Positions 18,069 to 25,861 of a DNA stretch of 64,000 nucleotides are shown here, piece by piece; position 1 is the stretch's first letter, and each line of letters opens with the position of its first letter. Source of the stretch: Gammaproteobacteria bacterium (GTDB taxonomy: Bacteria; Pseudomonadota; Gammaproteobacteria; Pseudomonadales; Pseudohongiellaceae); assembly GCA_030654835.1 (NCBI GenBank), contig JAURWS010000007.1, positions 1 through 64,000 of the forward strand. Direction: 5' to 3'. The notes under the pieces were generated by a model. The model saw only the letters and a list, made by a program, of their open reading frames with translations. It was not told the origin of the DNA and did no database searches. Both the position numbers and the translations under genes were made by a program.

Positions 18069-19511
18069 TTAGAAGAAGCGGATTTTGCGCACTGCACTGA
18101 ACCCGGCATTCCAGACCAGCAGCGCCAGGCCCAGTAAGGCAGGCACGACGTAGAGCAGCAGAGAATCGACTTCCTGAGCGGCGAGCCCGGTCAAGGCGAC
18201 AACGACATAGCCCAGCAGCGCGAGCAAGTGACACAGAAGGTAGACGATGATGACGTTGTGATGAGCCTTGCTCACCGCACAGCCCTTGCCGAACAACAGC
18301 CAACGCAGCGCGTAGACAAAACCGATGAAATCGGTGGGCCAGAACAGCAGCAGATTGAGATTGTAGTGCAGATCCAGATGCCCGGATTGCAGCCACGCCA
18401 CTGTCATGATGAGACCAAACAGACCACTGCAAAGCGCAACCAATCCCCCCACCAGCCCCAACAGTCGATACGACAGCGCAGGGGAGCGCAGAGTGAATCC
18501 TGTTTGACTTGAGAATGAAGCCAGCGGAATTCTTTTCAGACGGAAGAACAGCAAAGCGACGGGGAGCAAGAGCAGAAGAGCAGCGACGTGGTAGGGATTG
18601 GGACCGGCGTCCGGTGGCTGAAACTCCATGACCACGGTGCCGTCGGTCAGCATCGGCTGACGCTGTCCGCTCAGATTCACATCCGACGGAAAGCTGAGCA
18701 ACTCCTGACGCAGCCCCGAAGGCAGGAACATCTCCTCCCACTGTGTCATGCGCCGATCGATGCGATCATTCATCAGCACATCCAGTCCAAAAGCCACATA
18801 AGGCACGGACGCGTAGTGGGCCATGACTTCATCGCGGAAAGTGCGCTGCACGAGGGCGCGGTTCTGGCTCTCCAGACGTCCGCCCAGAGCCTCGTTCAGG
18901 TAGTCCCTGACGCGAGTGGTGCAGTTGTCGAAGAAGTACTGATAAGAATAGACGATGTTCTCTTCACGCAGATTCCACGCCAGACGGCGATACAGCGTTG
19001 CCTTTTGCTCATTGGTCAGATTGAGTCGGTCCTGCCACACCGTGCGCTGCTCACGCTCGTAGCGTCCCAGTTCCCAGCCCGGTGGCGATACTCCCAGCTG
19101 GTAGTTGAGGATGCCGCGCAGGAAGTTGCTGGCGAAGGTTACATTGCCCACGCTGATATCGAACAAACCCCAGTTGAAGACGAGATCCGAATTACTCTCA
19201 CTGTCCACCACACGTAGAGCAGTGTGGCCGAAGTTGTCCCACACGTGATTGCCAACATCGACAGTGATCAGATAGAAATCCACCTTGCTCATATCTGCTG
19301 GCATGCGGATGCTCGCAGCATCGGTGATCTCGGGGAGGGCTTCCTGTTCCGGATTTGAACTCTGCGCCAGCACCGGTGTCTGCACCAACACCAGCAGCAG
19401 CAGCAGCCAGCTGAAAACGACCCACGCAAAACCCGCAGTCAGCGCCTTCGAGAGGCTTCGCTGACCGTGCACACAGGCAGACGGGCTCGTATTAGTGGTG
19501 ATGGAAATCAA
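18069..19511 (-). CDS. DUF4105 domain exported/membrane protein
   Basis: A 480-residue protein. An N-terminal hydrophobic stretch (residues about 28-49, ending VLAQSS) looks like a signal peptide. The DUF4105 domain covers about 75-290: VDVGNHVWDNFGHTALRVVD, FNWGLFDI, and FFDNCTTRVRDYLNEAL, where His and Cys may form a papain/NlpC-like active pair (inference from the H...NC arrangement). The last 170 residues hold about five membrane helices. A DUF4105 periplasmic domain with C-terminal membrane segments is a common arrangement of unknown function. The first codon is TTG at 19511; a GTG about 14 codons inside is an alternative. Confidence 0.85.
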   Translation of the reverse strand: MISITTNTSPSACVHGQRSLSKALTAGFAWVVFSWLLLLLVLVQTPVLAQSSNPEQEALPEITDAASIRMPADMSKVDFYLITVDVGNHVWDNFGHTALRVVDSESNSDLVFNWGLFDISVGNVTFASNFLRGILNYQLGVSPPGWELGRYEREQRTVWQDRLNLTNEQKATLYRRLAWNLREENIVYSYQYFFDNCTTRVRDYLNEALGGRLESQNRALVQRTFRDEVMAHYASVPYVAFGLDVLMNDRIDRRMTQWEEMFLPSGLRQELLSFPSDVNLSGQRQPMLTDGTVVMEFQPPDAGPNPYHVAALLLLLPVALLFFRLKRIPLASFSSQTGFTLRSPALSYRLLGLVGGLVALCSGLFGLIMTVAWLQSGHLDLHYNLNLLLFWPTDFIGFVYALRWLLFGKGCAVSKAHHNVIIVYLLCHLLALLGYVVVALTGLAAQEVDSLLLYVVPALLGLALLVWNAGFSAVRKIRFF

Positions 19512-19679
19512 TGCTCAGGGGCTGCTTTAAAGGAACGGGTTAAAAGGACTAACTGAAAGGTGGTGCTAAAATCACCAACTGCTCGCAATCATATCAAAGA
19601 AACCAATTCGATCAAGGGGCAGGCTTGAATAGCCACATGAAGAAATCCATGTAACTCAAGGATTCATCTGAAATTAATT

Positions 19680-19952
19680 TCAGTGAATCTGATCCCACGG
19701 CATGGGCTGGCCGCGAAACGCCCGCAGCTTGCACACTTTCAGCCAGTAATTCATGACGAAGCGCTGATCGCTGGCGAGGCTGAGCAGCTTCTGGCGGATG
19801 TCGTGGACGGTCGTGTGCGGCAGCAATGCGGCAATCTGCCAGATCTCCTGTTCCTGCACGGCGGCATCGAGCACGCCGTTGTACACGTTTGGCAACTCTC
19901 TGGACAATTCTCTGGACAGCTCACTAGCGTGGGCAATACTTTTCATAATCAT
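19680..19952 (-). CDS. Small protein of unknown function behind an SOS-like promoter
   Basis: A 90-residue protein I do not recognise. It is mostly helical, with SRELSREL as a short internal duplication at residues 12-19, then EQEIWQIAALLPH, VHDIRQKLLSLASDQRFVM and YWLKVCKLRAF, ending GQPMPWDQIH. There is no leader or membrane helix. The purine-rich AAGAGCGAG precedes the ATG. What makes it notable is the promoter: -35/-10 boxes at the right spacing lie within two adjoining LexA-like boxes and a perfect inverted repeat (20018-20064), so the gene is probably stress- or damage-induced. A small cell-cycle or DNA-repair accessory protein is possible but not shown. Confidence 0.7.
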   Translation of the reverse strand: MIMKSIAHASELSRELSRELPNVYNGVLDAAVQEQEIWQIAALLPHTTVHDIRQKLLSLASDQRFVMNYWLKVCKLRAFRGQPMPWDQIH

Positions 19953-20017
19953 GACTCGCTCTTTAGGTCATCTGGTCGTCGGACCCTGCACGTTGGCGCG
20001 GGGTTTTACGTTAACTG

Positions 20018-20064
20018 CTGTACATTTATACACTATCTATTTATACAGTACAACACTGTATAAA
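20018..20064 (-). promoter_or_regulatory. Promoter with LexA-like boxes and a perfect inverted repeat
   Basis: Read on the minus strand: -35 TTGTAC (20053-20048), a 17-base spacer, then -10 TATAAA (20030-20025). Two 16-base LexA-like boxes, CTGTATAAATAGATAG (20048-20033) and GTGTATAAATGTACAG (20033-20018), adjoin with a one-base overlap and each match CTGTATATATATACAG at 13 of 16 positions. A perfect 10-base inverted repeat, TTTATACAGT and ACTGTATAAA around five bases (20040-20064), is centred on the -35 box. It would control the gene at 19680-19952, leaving a leader of about 65 bases. Confidence 0.6.
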
Positions 20065-20112
20065 CCGCCTCGACCGATAACCTCAAACCATGGTTTCAAA
20101 GCGGTGTGCTAA

Positions 20113-20346
20113 ACTCCGGGCAGCATTGTTGCCACCTGCGTGGCGAGCCTGCGCCGCCAGCAGACCGATGTCATCGACCTTTATTACTTGCATAGACGGG
20201 ATATGGACGTACCGATCGAAGAGAGTGTTGACGCACTGAATGATCTGGTCCGAGCAGGCAGGATTCGCCACGTCGGCCTCTCCGAAGTATCGTCAGTGAC
20301 CTTGCATCGAGCCCATCGCGAACACCCTCAAGCACCGATGACTTAA
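20113..20346 (+). pseudogene. Aldo/keto reductase fragment
   Basis: The frame reads CVASLRRQQTDVIDLYYLHR, then VPIEESVDALNDLVRAG and IRHVGLSEVSSVTLHRAH. This is unmistakably the central segment of an aldo/keto reductase of the AKR13/YajO type (IDLYYLHR; the GLSE strand), about residues 95-160 of a 330-residue protein. Both the N-terminal catalytic Tyr region and the C-terminal NADP-binding part are missing. A stop codon lies just upstream and another ends it at 20346. It is a relic, not a working gene. Confidence 0.8.
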
Positions 20347-20376
20347 CAGACGAACGAACAAATGGAGTAACCGAAC

Positions 20377-21930
20377 ATGAATGGAGCAAGAGCCCTGATC
20401 GAAACCCTCGCCAACTGCGGCGTGGAACTCTGTATCACCAATCCGGGCACCTCGGAGATGCATCTGGTGCAGGCATTGGATCAGGTGCCGCGCATGCGCT
20501 CCGTCCTGACATTGTTTGAGGGAGTGTGCACTGGTGCCGCCGACGGCTACGCCCGCATGGCGGGCAAGCCCGCCGCCACCTTGCTGCACCTCGGACCAGG
20601 CCTCGCCAATGGCATCGCCAACCTCCATAACGCTCGCAAAGCCGGTACACCGCTGATCAACATCGTCGGCAATCACCCGCAGTTTCACATCGGCTTCGAT
20701 GCCCCGCTGACCTCGGACATCGACACACTGGCGCGCAATTTTTCGTCGTGGATCAAGTCCTGCAGTACCGCCGAGACCCTGGCGCAGGATGGCGCGGACG
20801 CCTTCACCGCCACATTACGGGCAATGCCCGGCTCGCAGGGGCAAATCGCCACCCTCATCATGGGTGCAGATGCGGCCTGGAGTGAGTCTCCCGGCCCCGT
20901 CGCACCGAACCCTCTGCCCAGACGCGCATGCATCGGCAGCGAACACGCCGCCGCCATCGCCAAGGTCATGGCGTCGAGTACAAAGACCATCCTGTTACTG
21001 GAACACGATGCGCTGACGGCACCGGCGCTGGAGGCGGCGGGACGGCTGGCAGGCAAGACCGGTTGCCGCCTGATCACAGGGACTTTCCCGGCACGCACCG
21101 ATGGCGGACCGGGCACCGTGCACCTCGAACGCATGCCGTATTTCCCCGAACAAATCCTGTTGACCCTCAACGGCACCGAGCATCTGATTCTGGTGGGTGC
21201 CCAGACGCCAGCCAGCTTCTTCGCCTATCAGGGACAATCCGGACGCCCCATTCCCGAGGATTGCACCGTCCACACGCTGGCCCGCATCGAGGAGGATGCT
21301 GCAGATGCTCTGGAGCAACTCGTTGTACTGCTCAAAGCGGAGAAGAGCGAAATCAAACGCTTCGCCAAGGTCGACACGCCGAGACCACAGGGTGCGCTGA
21401 ATACCCGCTCCATCTCGCAGGCAGTGGCGGCCACGCTCCCGGAGAACGCCATCGTGACTACGGATTCCGGTGGAGGCAATGCCGCCCACCCACTCTGCCA
21501 AGTCACCGCCCCACACTCGTGGCTCAGCCTCACTGGCGGTTCTATTGGGCAGGGCGGTCCTGCAGCGACGGGCGCCGCACTGGCGTGCCCGGACCGTCGC
21601 GTCCTGGCGCTGCTTGGCGACGGTGGTGCCGGCTACACGATTCAATGCCTGTGGACTCAGGCTCGCGAGCGACTCAACGTCACGACAGTGATCTACGCCA
21701 ACCGCAGCTACAATATTCTCAATGTCGAATATGCCCGCCTGGGCGTGACCGACGTGGGCGCAGTCGCCGCCAGCCTGTTCGACATTGGCAATCCGGAGAT
21801 CAACTGGGTGGGTCTGGCCAACGGTTACGGTGTCCCCGCCGCCGTCGCCAACACCGCCGAGGAGCTGTGTGCGCTGCTCGAACAAAGCTATCACCAACCG
21901 GGGCCTTTCCTCATTCAAGCGAATTGTTGA
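20377..21930 (+). CDS. Thiamine diphosphate enzyme, acetolactate synthase large subunit-like
   Basis: A 517-residue ThDP enzyme of the benzoylformate decarboxylase/acetolactate synthase group. The N-terminal Pyr domain has LCITNPGTSEMHL and the cofactor-activating Glu in LTLFEGVCTGAADGYARM (near residue 49). The C-terminal PP domain has GDGGAGYTIQCLWTQARE and NRSYNIL, the GDG-N metal/ThDP motif. It lacks the length and small-subunit partner of IlvB, so true branched-chain amino acid synthesis is unlikely; similar proteins are annotated as putative acetolactate synthases of unknown substrate. Start supported by GGAG. An amidohydrolase follows after one small gene; a catabolic pathway for an aromatic or keto acid is possible. 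Confidence 0.88.
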   Translation: MNGARALIETLANCGVELCITNPGTSEMHLVQALDQVPRMRSVLTLFEGVCTGAADGYARMAGKPAATLLHLGPGLANGIANLHNARKAGTPLINIVGNHPQFHIGFDAPLTSDIDTLARNFSSWIKSCSTAETLAQDGADAFTATLRAMPGSQGQIATLIMGADAAWSESPGPVAPNPLPRRACIGSEHAAAIAKVMASSTKTILLLEHDALTAPALEAAGRLAGKTGCRLITGTFPARTDGGPGTVHLERMPYFPEQILLTLNGTEHLILVGAQTPASFFAYQGQSGRPIPEDCTVHTLARIEEDAADALEQLVVLLKAEKSEIKRFAKVDTPRPQGALNTRSISQAVAATLPENAIVTTDSGGGNAAHPLCQVTAPHSWLSLTGGSIGQGGPAATGAALACPDRRVLALLGDGGAGYTIQCLWTQARERLNVTTVIYANRSYNILNVEYARLGVTDVGAVAASLFDIGNPEINWVGLANGYGVPAAVANTAEELCALLEQSYHQPGPFLIQANC

Positions 21931-22106
21931 TGCGGGCCAACATTGGCAAGGTCAACTGGGGGTTTTCGCCACAAAGTGGTTGAAAACTCAGGTTGCGCCC
22001 ATATTGAATATCCAACCGACTGAAAGAAAAGGAAAAATCTTCTGGCACGAATATCGCTTCAACAGCTCCAGTGACCCATTAACCCAAAGGAGATGTGAGT
22101 ACCGCA

Positions 22107-22382
22107 ATGAAAATTCTATCTGCCCTGCTGACTTTTGCTGTTGTTACTGCCCTGATACTGCTGGCTATCCCGGTGCTCACCGCTGGCCTGGCGCTGGTGG
22201 TGGTCTTCGGCTGTTTCTTCGTCTGGTTCCTGCCAATCCTGCTGATCCTCGGCTCTGACGTGACCAGCGGCGGAGAGAAGGCCGCCTGGATTCTGGCAAT
22301 CATCTTCCTGTCCTGGTTTGCCTGGATTTTTTACTTCCTGCTCGCGCCAATCAAACCGCGCAATCGAGACTACCGATATTGA
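22107..22382 (+). CDS. Small membrane protein of unknown function
   Basis: About 91 residues with two or three hydrophobic segments (residues about 2-30, 28-50 and 60-80), ending in a basic tail (KPRNRDYRY). AAAGGAGA lies at 22086-22093; the ATG at 22107 is somewhat far from it and the GTG at 22095 too near, so the start is uncertain by four codons. The last base of its TGA is the first base of the ATG of the next gene, which suggests translational coupling. The overall form resembles small superinfection-immunity-like membrane proteins, but I do not assign it. Confidence 0.65.
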   Translation: MKILSALLTFAVVTALILLAIPVLTAGLALVVVFGCFFVWFLPILLILGSDVTSGGEKAAWILAIIFLSWFAWIFYFLLAPIKPRNRDYRY

Positions 22383-23407
22383 TGAAAGGCGAACCCATTC
22401 CCGGCAGCAACGCCTGGCTCGCGCAAATTCAGGAAGACATTGTCGACCCGCTCAGGCCTATCATCGACCCGCACCATCATCTGTGGACCAATACTTTTGG
22501 GCATGACTATCTGCTGGAAGACTTGTGGGCGGACACCAACTCCGGGCACAACATTCTGAAGACGGTGTATGTCGAGTGTCGCGCCTTCTATCGGCAGCAA
22601 GGCCCCGAGCATCTGCAGCCAGTCGGCGAGACGGAAGCGGTGCGGGATTTTGCAGAGCGCAGCCGGAATGGTCGACCGAGACAGGCCACGATCGCGGGCA
22701 TCGTGGCACATGCCGATCTGCGTCTGGGCGCCACACCGGAAATTCTCGATGACCTGTTGCGCGAGCATCAGGAGGCCAGCGGCGGTCTGCTGCGCGGCAT
22801 CCGCCATTCCGGCGCACACGACAAGCAGCCCGAGCAACTACTGATCACCGGACGTGCGCCCAGCTATCTTTATGGAAAGGAAGAGTTCCGCGCTGGACTG
22901 CGATTGCTGCCGCACTATGGGCTCACCTACGACGCCTGGCACTTCCATCATCAGAATGAAGACTTTTGCGAGCTGGCGCGCGCCGTGCCGGAGACCACGA
23001 TGGTTCTCGATCACTTCGGCACTCCGCTTGGCGTGGGAATCTACAGCGGCCGTCAGGACGACATCTTCCAGCATTGGAAGAAAGACATCATCGAGCTGGC
23101 AAAGTGTGAGAACGTGGTCATGAAGCTCGGGGGACTGGCGATGCCGGACAACGGCTTCGGCTGGGACAAGGCAGCTCGACCACCCGGATCGGACGAATTT
23201 GTCACAGCACAGCGTCACTACTATGAGCACGTGCTGGAACACTTCGGCGCCCAGCGCTGCATGTTCGAGAGCAACTTCCCTGTCGACCGGCTGTCGCTGT
23301 CGTACCACGTGCTCTGGAACGGCTTCAAGAAGATGGTGGCAGGCTGCAGTGAGAGCGAAAAGCAGGCGCTGTTCCATGACACTGCAGCGAGAATCTACAG
23401 ACTTTAA
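22382..23407 (+). CDS. Amidohydrolase family protein (amidohydrolase 2, PDC-hydrolase-like)
   Basis: A 341-residue TIM-barrel metal hydrolase. The metal-binding HxH is in IIDPHHHLW near residue 27, as in 2-pyrone-4,6-dicarboxylate lactonases and related amidohydrolase-2 proteins. A second His region reads YDAWHFHHQ, then MVLDHFGTPLG, and the Asp near the end in FESNFPVDRLS fits the last metal/catalytic position. These enzymes hydrolyse or decarboxylate cyclic or aromatic-derived acids. The ATG overlaps the stop of the small membrane protein. The nearby ThDP enzyme may belong to the same pathway (inference). Confidence 0.88.
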   Translation: MKGEPIPGSNAWLAQIQEDIVDPLRPIIDPHHHLWTNTFGHDYLLEDLWADTNSGHNILKTVYVECRAFYRQQGPEHLQPVGETEAVRDFAERSRNGRPRQATIAGIVAHADLRLGATPEILDDLLREHQEASGGLLRGIRHSGAHDKQPEQLLITGRAPSYLYGKEEFRAGLRLLPHYGLTYDAWHFHHQNEDFCELARAVPETTMVLDHFGTPLGVGIYSGRQDDIFQHWKKDIIELAKCENVVMKLGGLAMPDNGFGWDKAARPPGSDEFVTAQRHYYEHVLEHFGAQRCMFESNFPVDRLSLSYHVLWNGFKKMVAGCSESEKQALFHDTAARIYRL

Positions 23408-23423
23408 ACCAGACTCCGACGTT

Positions 23424-23606
23424 TCAGTCCTCGTCTTCGTCATCATCCTCAGGCATTGCGACATCGACGACCGCGCCCGCCACCTTGAACGGCACCTTGG
23501 CGACTTCCAGCGTGACATCCACTGCCGTTCCCACCACCGTGCCAAGGCAAGCCGTCAACCCCAGGCTCACCAGCACGACAGACAATAATTTCAGTCGTTT
23601 GTTCAT
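23424..23606 (-). CDS. Small lipoprotein
   Basis: A 60-residue predicted lipoprotein. The leader MNKRLKLLSVVLVSLGLTAC ends in a good lipobox (LTAC), so the mature chain would be about 41 residues, anchored by its N-terminal Cys. The mature part is Val/Ala-rich and ends in a run of Asp/Glu (MPEDDDEDED). I start at the Met at 23606 because the five extra residues upstream would spoil the leader. It follows the patatin gene on the same strand, and that gene's stop lies just upstream of this start. Function unknown. Confidence 0.7.
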   Translation of the reverse strand: MNKRLKLLSVVLVSLGLTACLGTVVGTAVDVTLEVAKVPFKVAGAVVDVAMPEDDDEDED

Positions 23607-23617
23607 GACAACAACTC

Positions 23618-24694
23618 TCAACGGTTCATGATTTCAGTAAAAGGTTTGATGCGCTCCAGCCCCGCGCCGGTCTCCACCATGTGCGCAAACTCCTCTGCCA
23701 GCCGCACACTCTCGGCCAGTACGGTCTGCCAATAAGCGAAACGCGTCGTTGCATCCATGGTCTCGAAGTCCTTCCGATCGGGTATCTTGCCATAGGGCAG
23801 CCGACTGACAAACTCCGATGATGGGGCAACCAACAAGACATTATGGTAATTGGCCGGATCTACCCGCCGCCAGCGCAGCGCCTTGTCGAACCAGCCTGGC
23901 GTCAGGTGCGGATAGAAATGGGGATACAGCACCAGGGCGTCTTCATCCAGAAAGGGCATGTCGAAGTGGTAATCGACGATGCCGCCATCCCGATACACCC
24001 CGGGCGGAGCGCCGGGAATATTTCGCACCCCTTCCATCACCAGCGGGATCGAACCACTCGCCAGCAATGCCTCGCGGACGTTGTCCTCAGTCAGAGGTAC
24101 ACAGCGGGTCGGCATATCGTGCAACCGGGTCAGAGAAGAGAGCGGCTCGCCTGCATGAAACAGGACACGTTCGAAGCTCAGGCGCAAACTGCGGCGGCTC
24201 AGTGTGTTGGCAGCCGCGCACAAAGCCAGCCCGCCTAGCAGCAGTGGCTTGCGATCCGAGCGCAGCAGCCCGCGCGCGCGATCCGCGACGATGTGGACGC
24301 CGACCCGGCTGTTCGTTGCGATCTCGACAGCGCCTTTGGCTCCGAGCACGATGTCCACCAGCTTGCGCGCCTCGCTGCTGATTTCGTGCATCGAGGGTTG
24401 TGCGGAATACGTCTGCCGGGAGTAATGCCACGCCAGCCGGTCAATCCCGGCCAGCGGATCGGCCAGCCCCAGACAGGCGAGGCGCCAGGCACCGGCCGAA
24501 GAACCCAGGGTCGCCAGTGATTGTCGGCTGTTGGCAAAAAAGTCCCCAAACAGATAGCGATCCAGTCCGTACAGCACGAACCACTTCGGCCCGCCCGAGG
24601 CACCGACCATCATGCGGAACTGTTCGGCCTGCAGACCGTCACGCTGGAGAGTGCGCAAGGCCGTCGGCCCGGCATAGAGCTGTAATGCAGACAT
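23618..24694 (-). CDS. Patatin-like phospholipase/acylhydrolase
   Basis: A 358-residue patatin-fold protein with a Ser-Asp dyad. The oxyanion-hole motif is MMVGASGGPKW (residues about 28-38), the nucleophile elbow ATLGSSAGAWR (GxSxG), and the Asp motif YRDGGIVDYHFD. No signal peptide. Family members cleave acyl chains from membrane phospholipids; bacterial cytosolic members often take part in lipid turnover or virulence. The short gene for a lipoprotein follows directly. The LysR gene upstream ends two bases before its start codon, so both may be one transcript. Confidence 0.88.
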   Translation of the reverse strand: MSALQLYAGPTALRTLQRDGLQAEQFRMMVGASGGPKWFVLYGLDRYLFGDFFANSRQSLATLGSSAGAWRLACLGLADPLAGIDRLAWHYSRQTYSAQPSMHEISSEARKLVDIVLGAKGAVEIATNSRVGVHIVADRARGLLRSDRKPLLLGGLALCAAANTLSRRSLRLSFERVLFHAGEPLSSLTRLHDMPTRCVPLTEDNVREALLASGSIPLVMEGVRNIPGAPPGVYRDGGIVDYHFDMPFLDEDALVLYPHFYPHLTPGWFDKALRWRRVDPANYHNVLLVAPSSEFVSRLPYGKIPDRKDFETMDATTRFAYWQTVLAESVRLAEEFAHMVETGAGLERIKPFTEIMNR

Positions 24695-24696
24695 GA

Positions 24697-25635
24697 TCAG
24701 GCTCGCCGCTCCTTGTCCCCAACAGGACGTTTGCTATCGAAGGAGAAGGACTGGCAGATGTCGATGAACTGTCGAGCCCCGGTGGAGAGCGCACGACGCT
24801 TGCGGTAGTAAAGCCCGAAAGTGAGTTCGACGTCCGAGAACGCCAGCCCGGGCAGCTGCACAAAGTCCGCACACACGGCGTTGGCACGCAGCACGCGCTC
24901 GTCGACGTAACACATGCCGATGTTTTTCGAGACCATGTTCAGGCGCATCGACAGATTACTGATCTCCCAGATGGTGCCGAACTCATTGCGGAGTTTCTCG
25001 ATCGCGGGGCGCACATCGGGGTCCTCCAGGTGGGAGACCATCAGCGGGATCTCCTGCAGACACTTCTCGGTATCTTCCAGCAGGCGCTCCAGTTTCGGAT
25101 GACTGCGGTTGATCACCAGCTTGCGTGACTCCCGAAACAGCGGCACTGTCTCCAGCAAGTTGGGCATCTGATGCTGAAAGGGGCCGAACCCCAGCTCCAG
25201 CGCGTCTGCCAGAACGCCCTGAATAATCTTGCGGCTGGGCATCACGTCCACCTTCAGGCGGGTCAGCGGATTGCTGTCGCAATAATCTTCCAGCAACTCA
25301 TTGCCGAACAGCTGACTGACACTACCGCTCATGGCGATCTGCAGCGTCGAGGCCACGCCCTGACGAATGTTGGCGATGTCCGTCAGCACATCCTGTTCTT
25401 CCTGCAGCACACGCTCCGCATATTCCCGCAGGCGCTGCCCCGGCTCGGTCAGGGTAATGGGTTTGCCACGCTCGATCAGCAGCGTGCCGAGCTTGCGCTC
25501 CAGATTGGCAATCACCTGACTGACGGCGGACTGAGTAACATAAAGGCGATCGGCGGCCGATTTGAAACCATTGGTGTCGCAGACTGTCTTGAACACCCGG
25601 ACCTCATGGGTCTCCAGGTGGGTCGAAATCATCAT
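24697..25635 (-). CDS. LysR-type transcriptional regulator
   Basis: A 312-residue LTTR. The winged helix-turn-helix is at residues 10-70, with FKSAADRLYVTQSAVSQVIA as the recognition part and LLIERGKPITLTEPGQRL as the wing. The effector domain follows. It is divergent from the citrate synthase gene, with 226 bases between. This gap contains a T-N11-A palindrome (25709-25721) just upstream of a good promoter for citrate synthase. By the usual LTTR arrangement it would regulate that gene and itself. The effector is unknown. Confidence 0.92.
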   Translation of the reverse strand: MMISTHLETHEVRVFKTVCDTNGFKSAADRLYVTQSAVSQVIANLERKLGTLLIERGKPITLTEPGQRLREYAERVLQEEQDVLTDIANIRQGVASTLQIAMSGSVSQLFGNELLEDYCDSNPLTRLKVDVMPSRKIIQGVLADALELGFGPFQHQMPNLLETVPLFRESRKLVINRSHPKLERLLEDTEKCLQEIPLMVSHLEDPDVRPAIEKLRNEFGTIWEISNLSMRLNMVSKNIGMCYVDERVLRANAVCADFVQLPGLAFSDVELTFGLYYRKRRALSTGARQFIDICQSFSFDSKRPVGDKERRA

Positions 25636-25706
25636 GGGCTTTCCCGTTCTTGTTGTCGCAGACCGCAGTCGATCGCGGTCTCAGGCATTAGCATACCTTA
25701 ACCAAC

Positions 25707-25751
25707 AATTAGCCGCGCTAATTTTACCCTCAAAATTGCGATTTCTATAAT
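25707..25751 (+). promoter_or_regulatory. LysR-type box and citrate synthase promoter
   Basis: AATTAGC-CGC-GCTAATT (25707-25723) is a perfect palindrome containing T-N11-A, the LysR-box form. It is followed by TTTACC (25723-25728), 17 bases, then a consensus TATAAT (25746-25751). The position overlapping -35 suits activation or repression of the downstream citrate synthase gene by the divergent LysR protein. Confidence 0.6.
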
Positions 25752-25861
25752 ACGACCCACATCAGTTTACCTGCGCGCCGCATTTACTTGCGCGGCAAGG
25801 CAGATTGCCAGAATAATTCAAAAGCAAATCCCAGGAACAAATCCAAGGCAAGGTACACATC

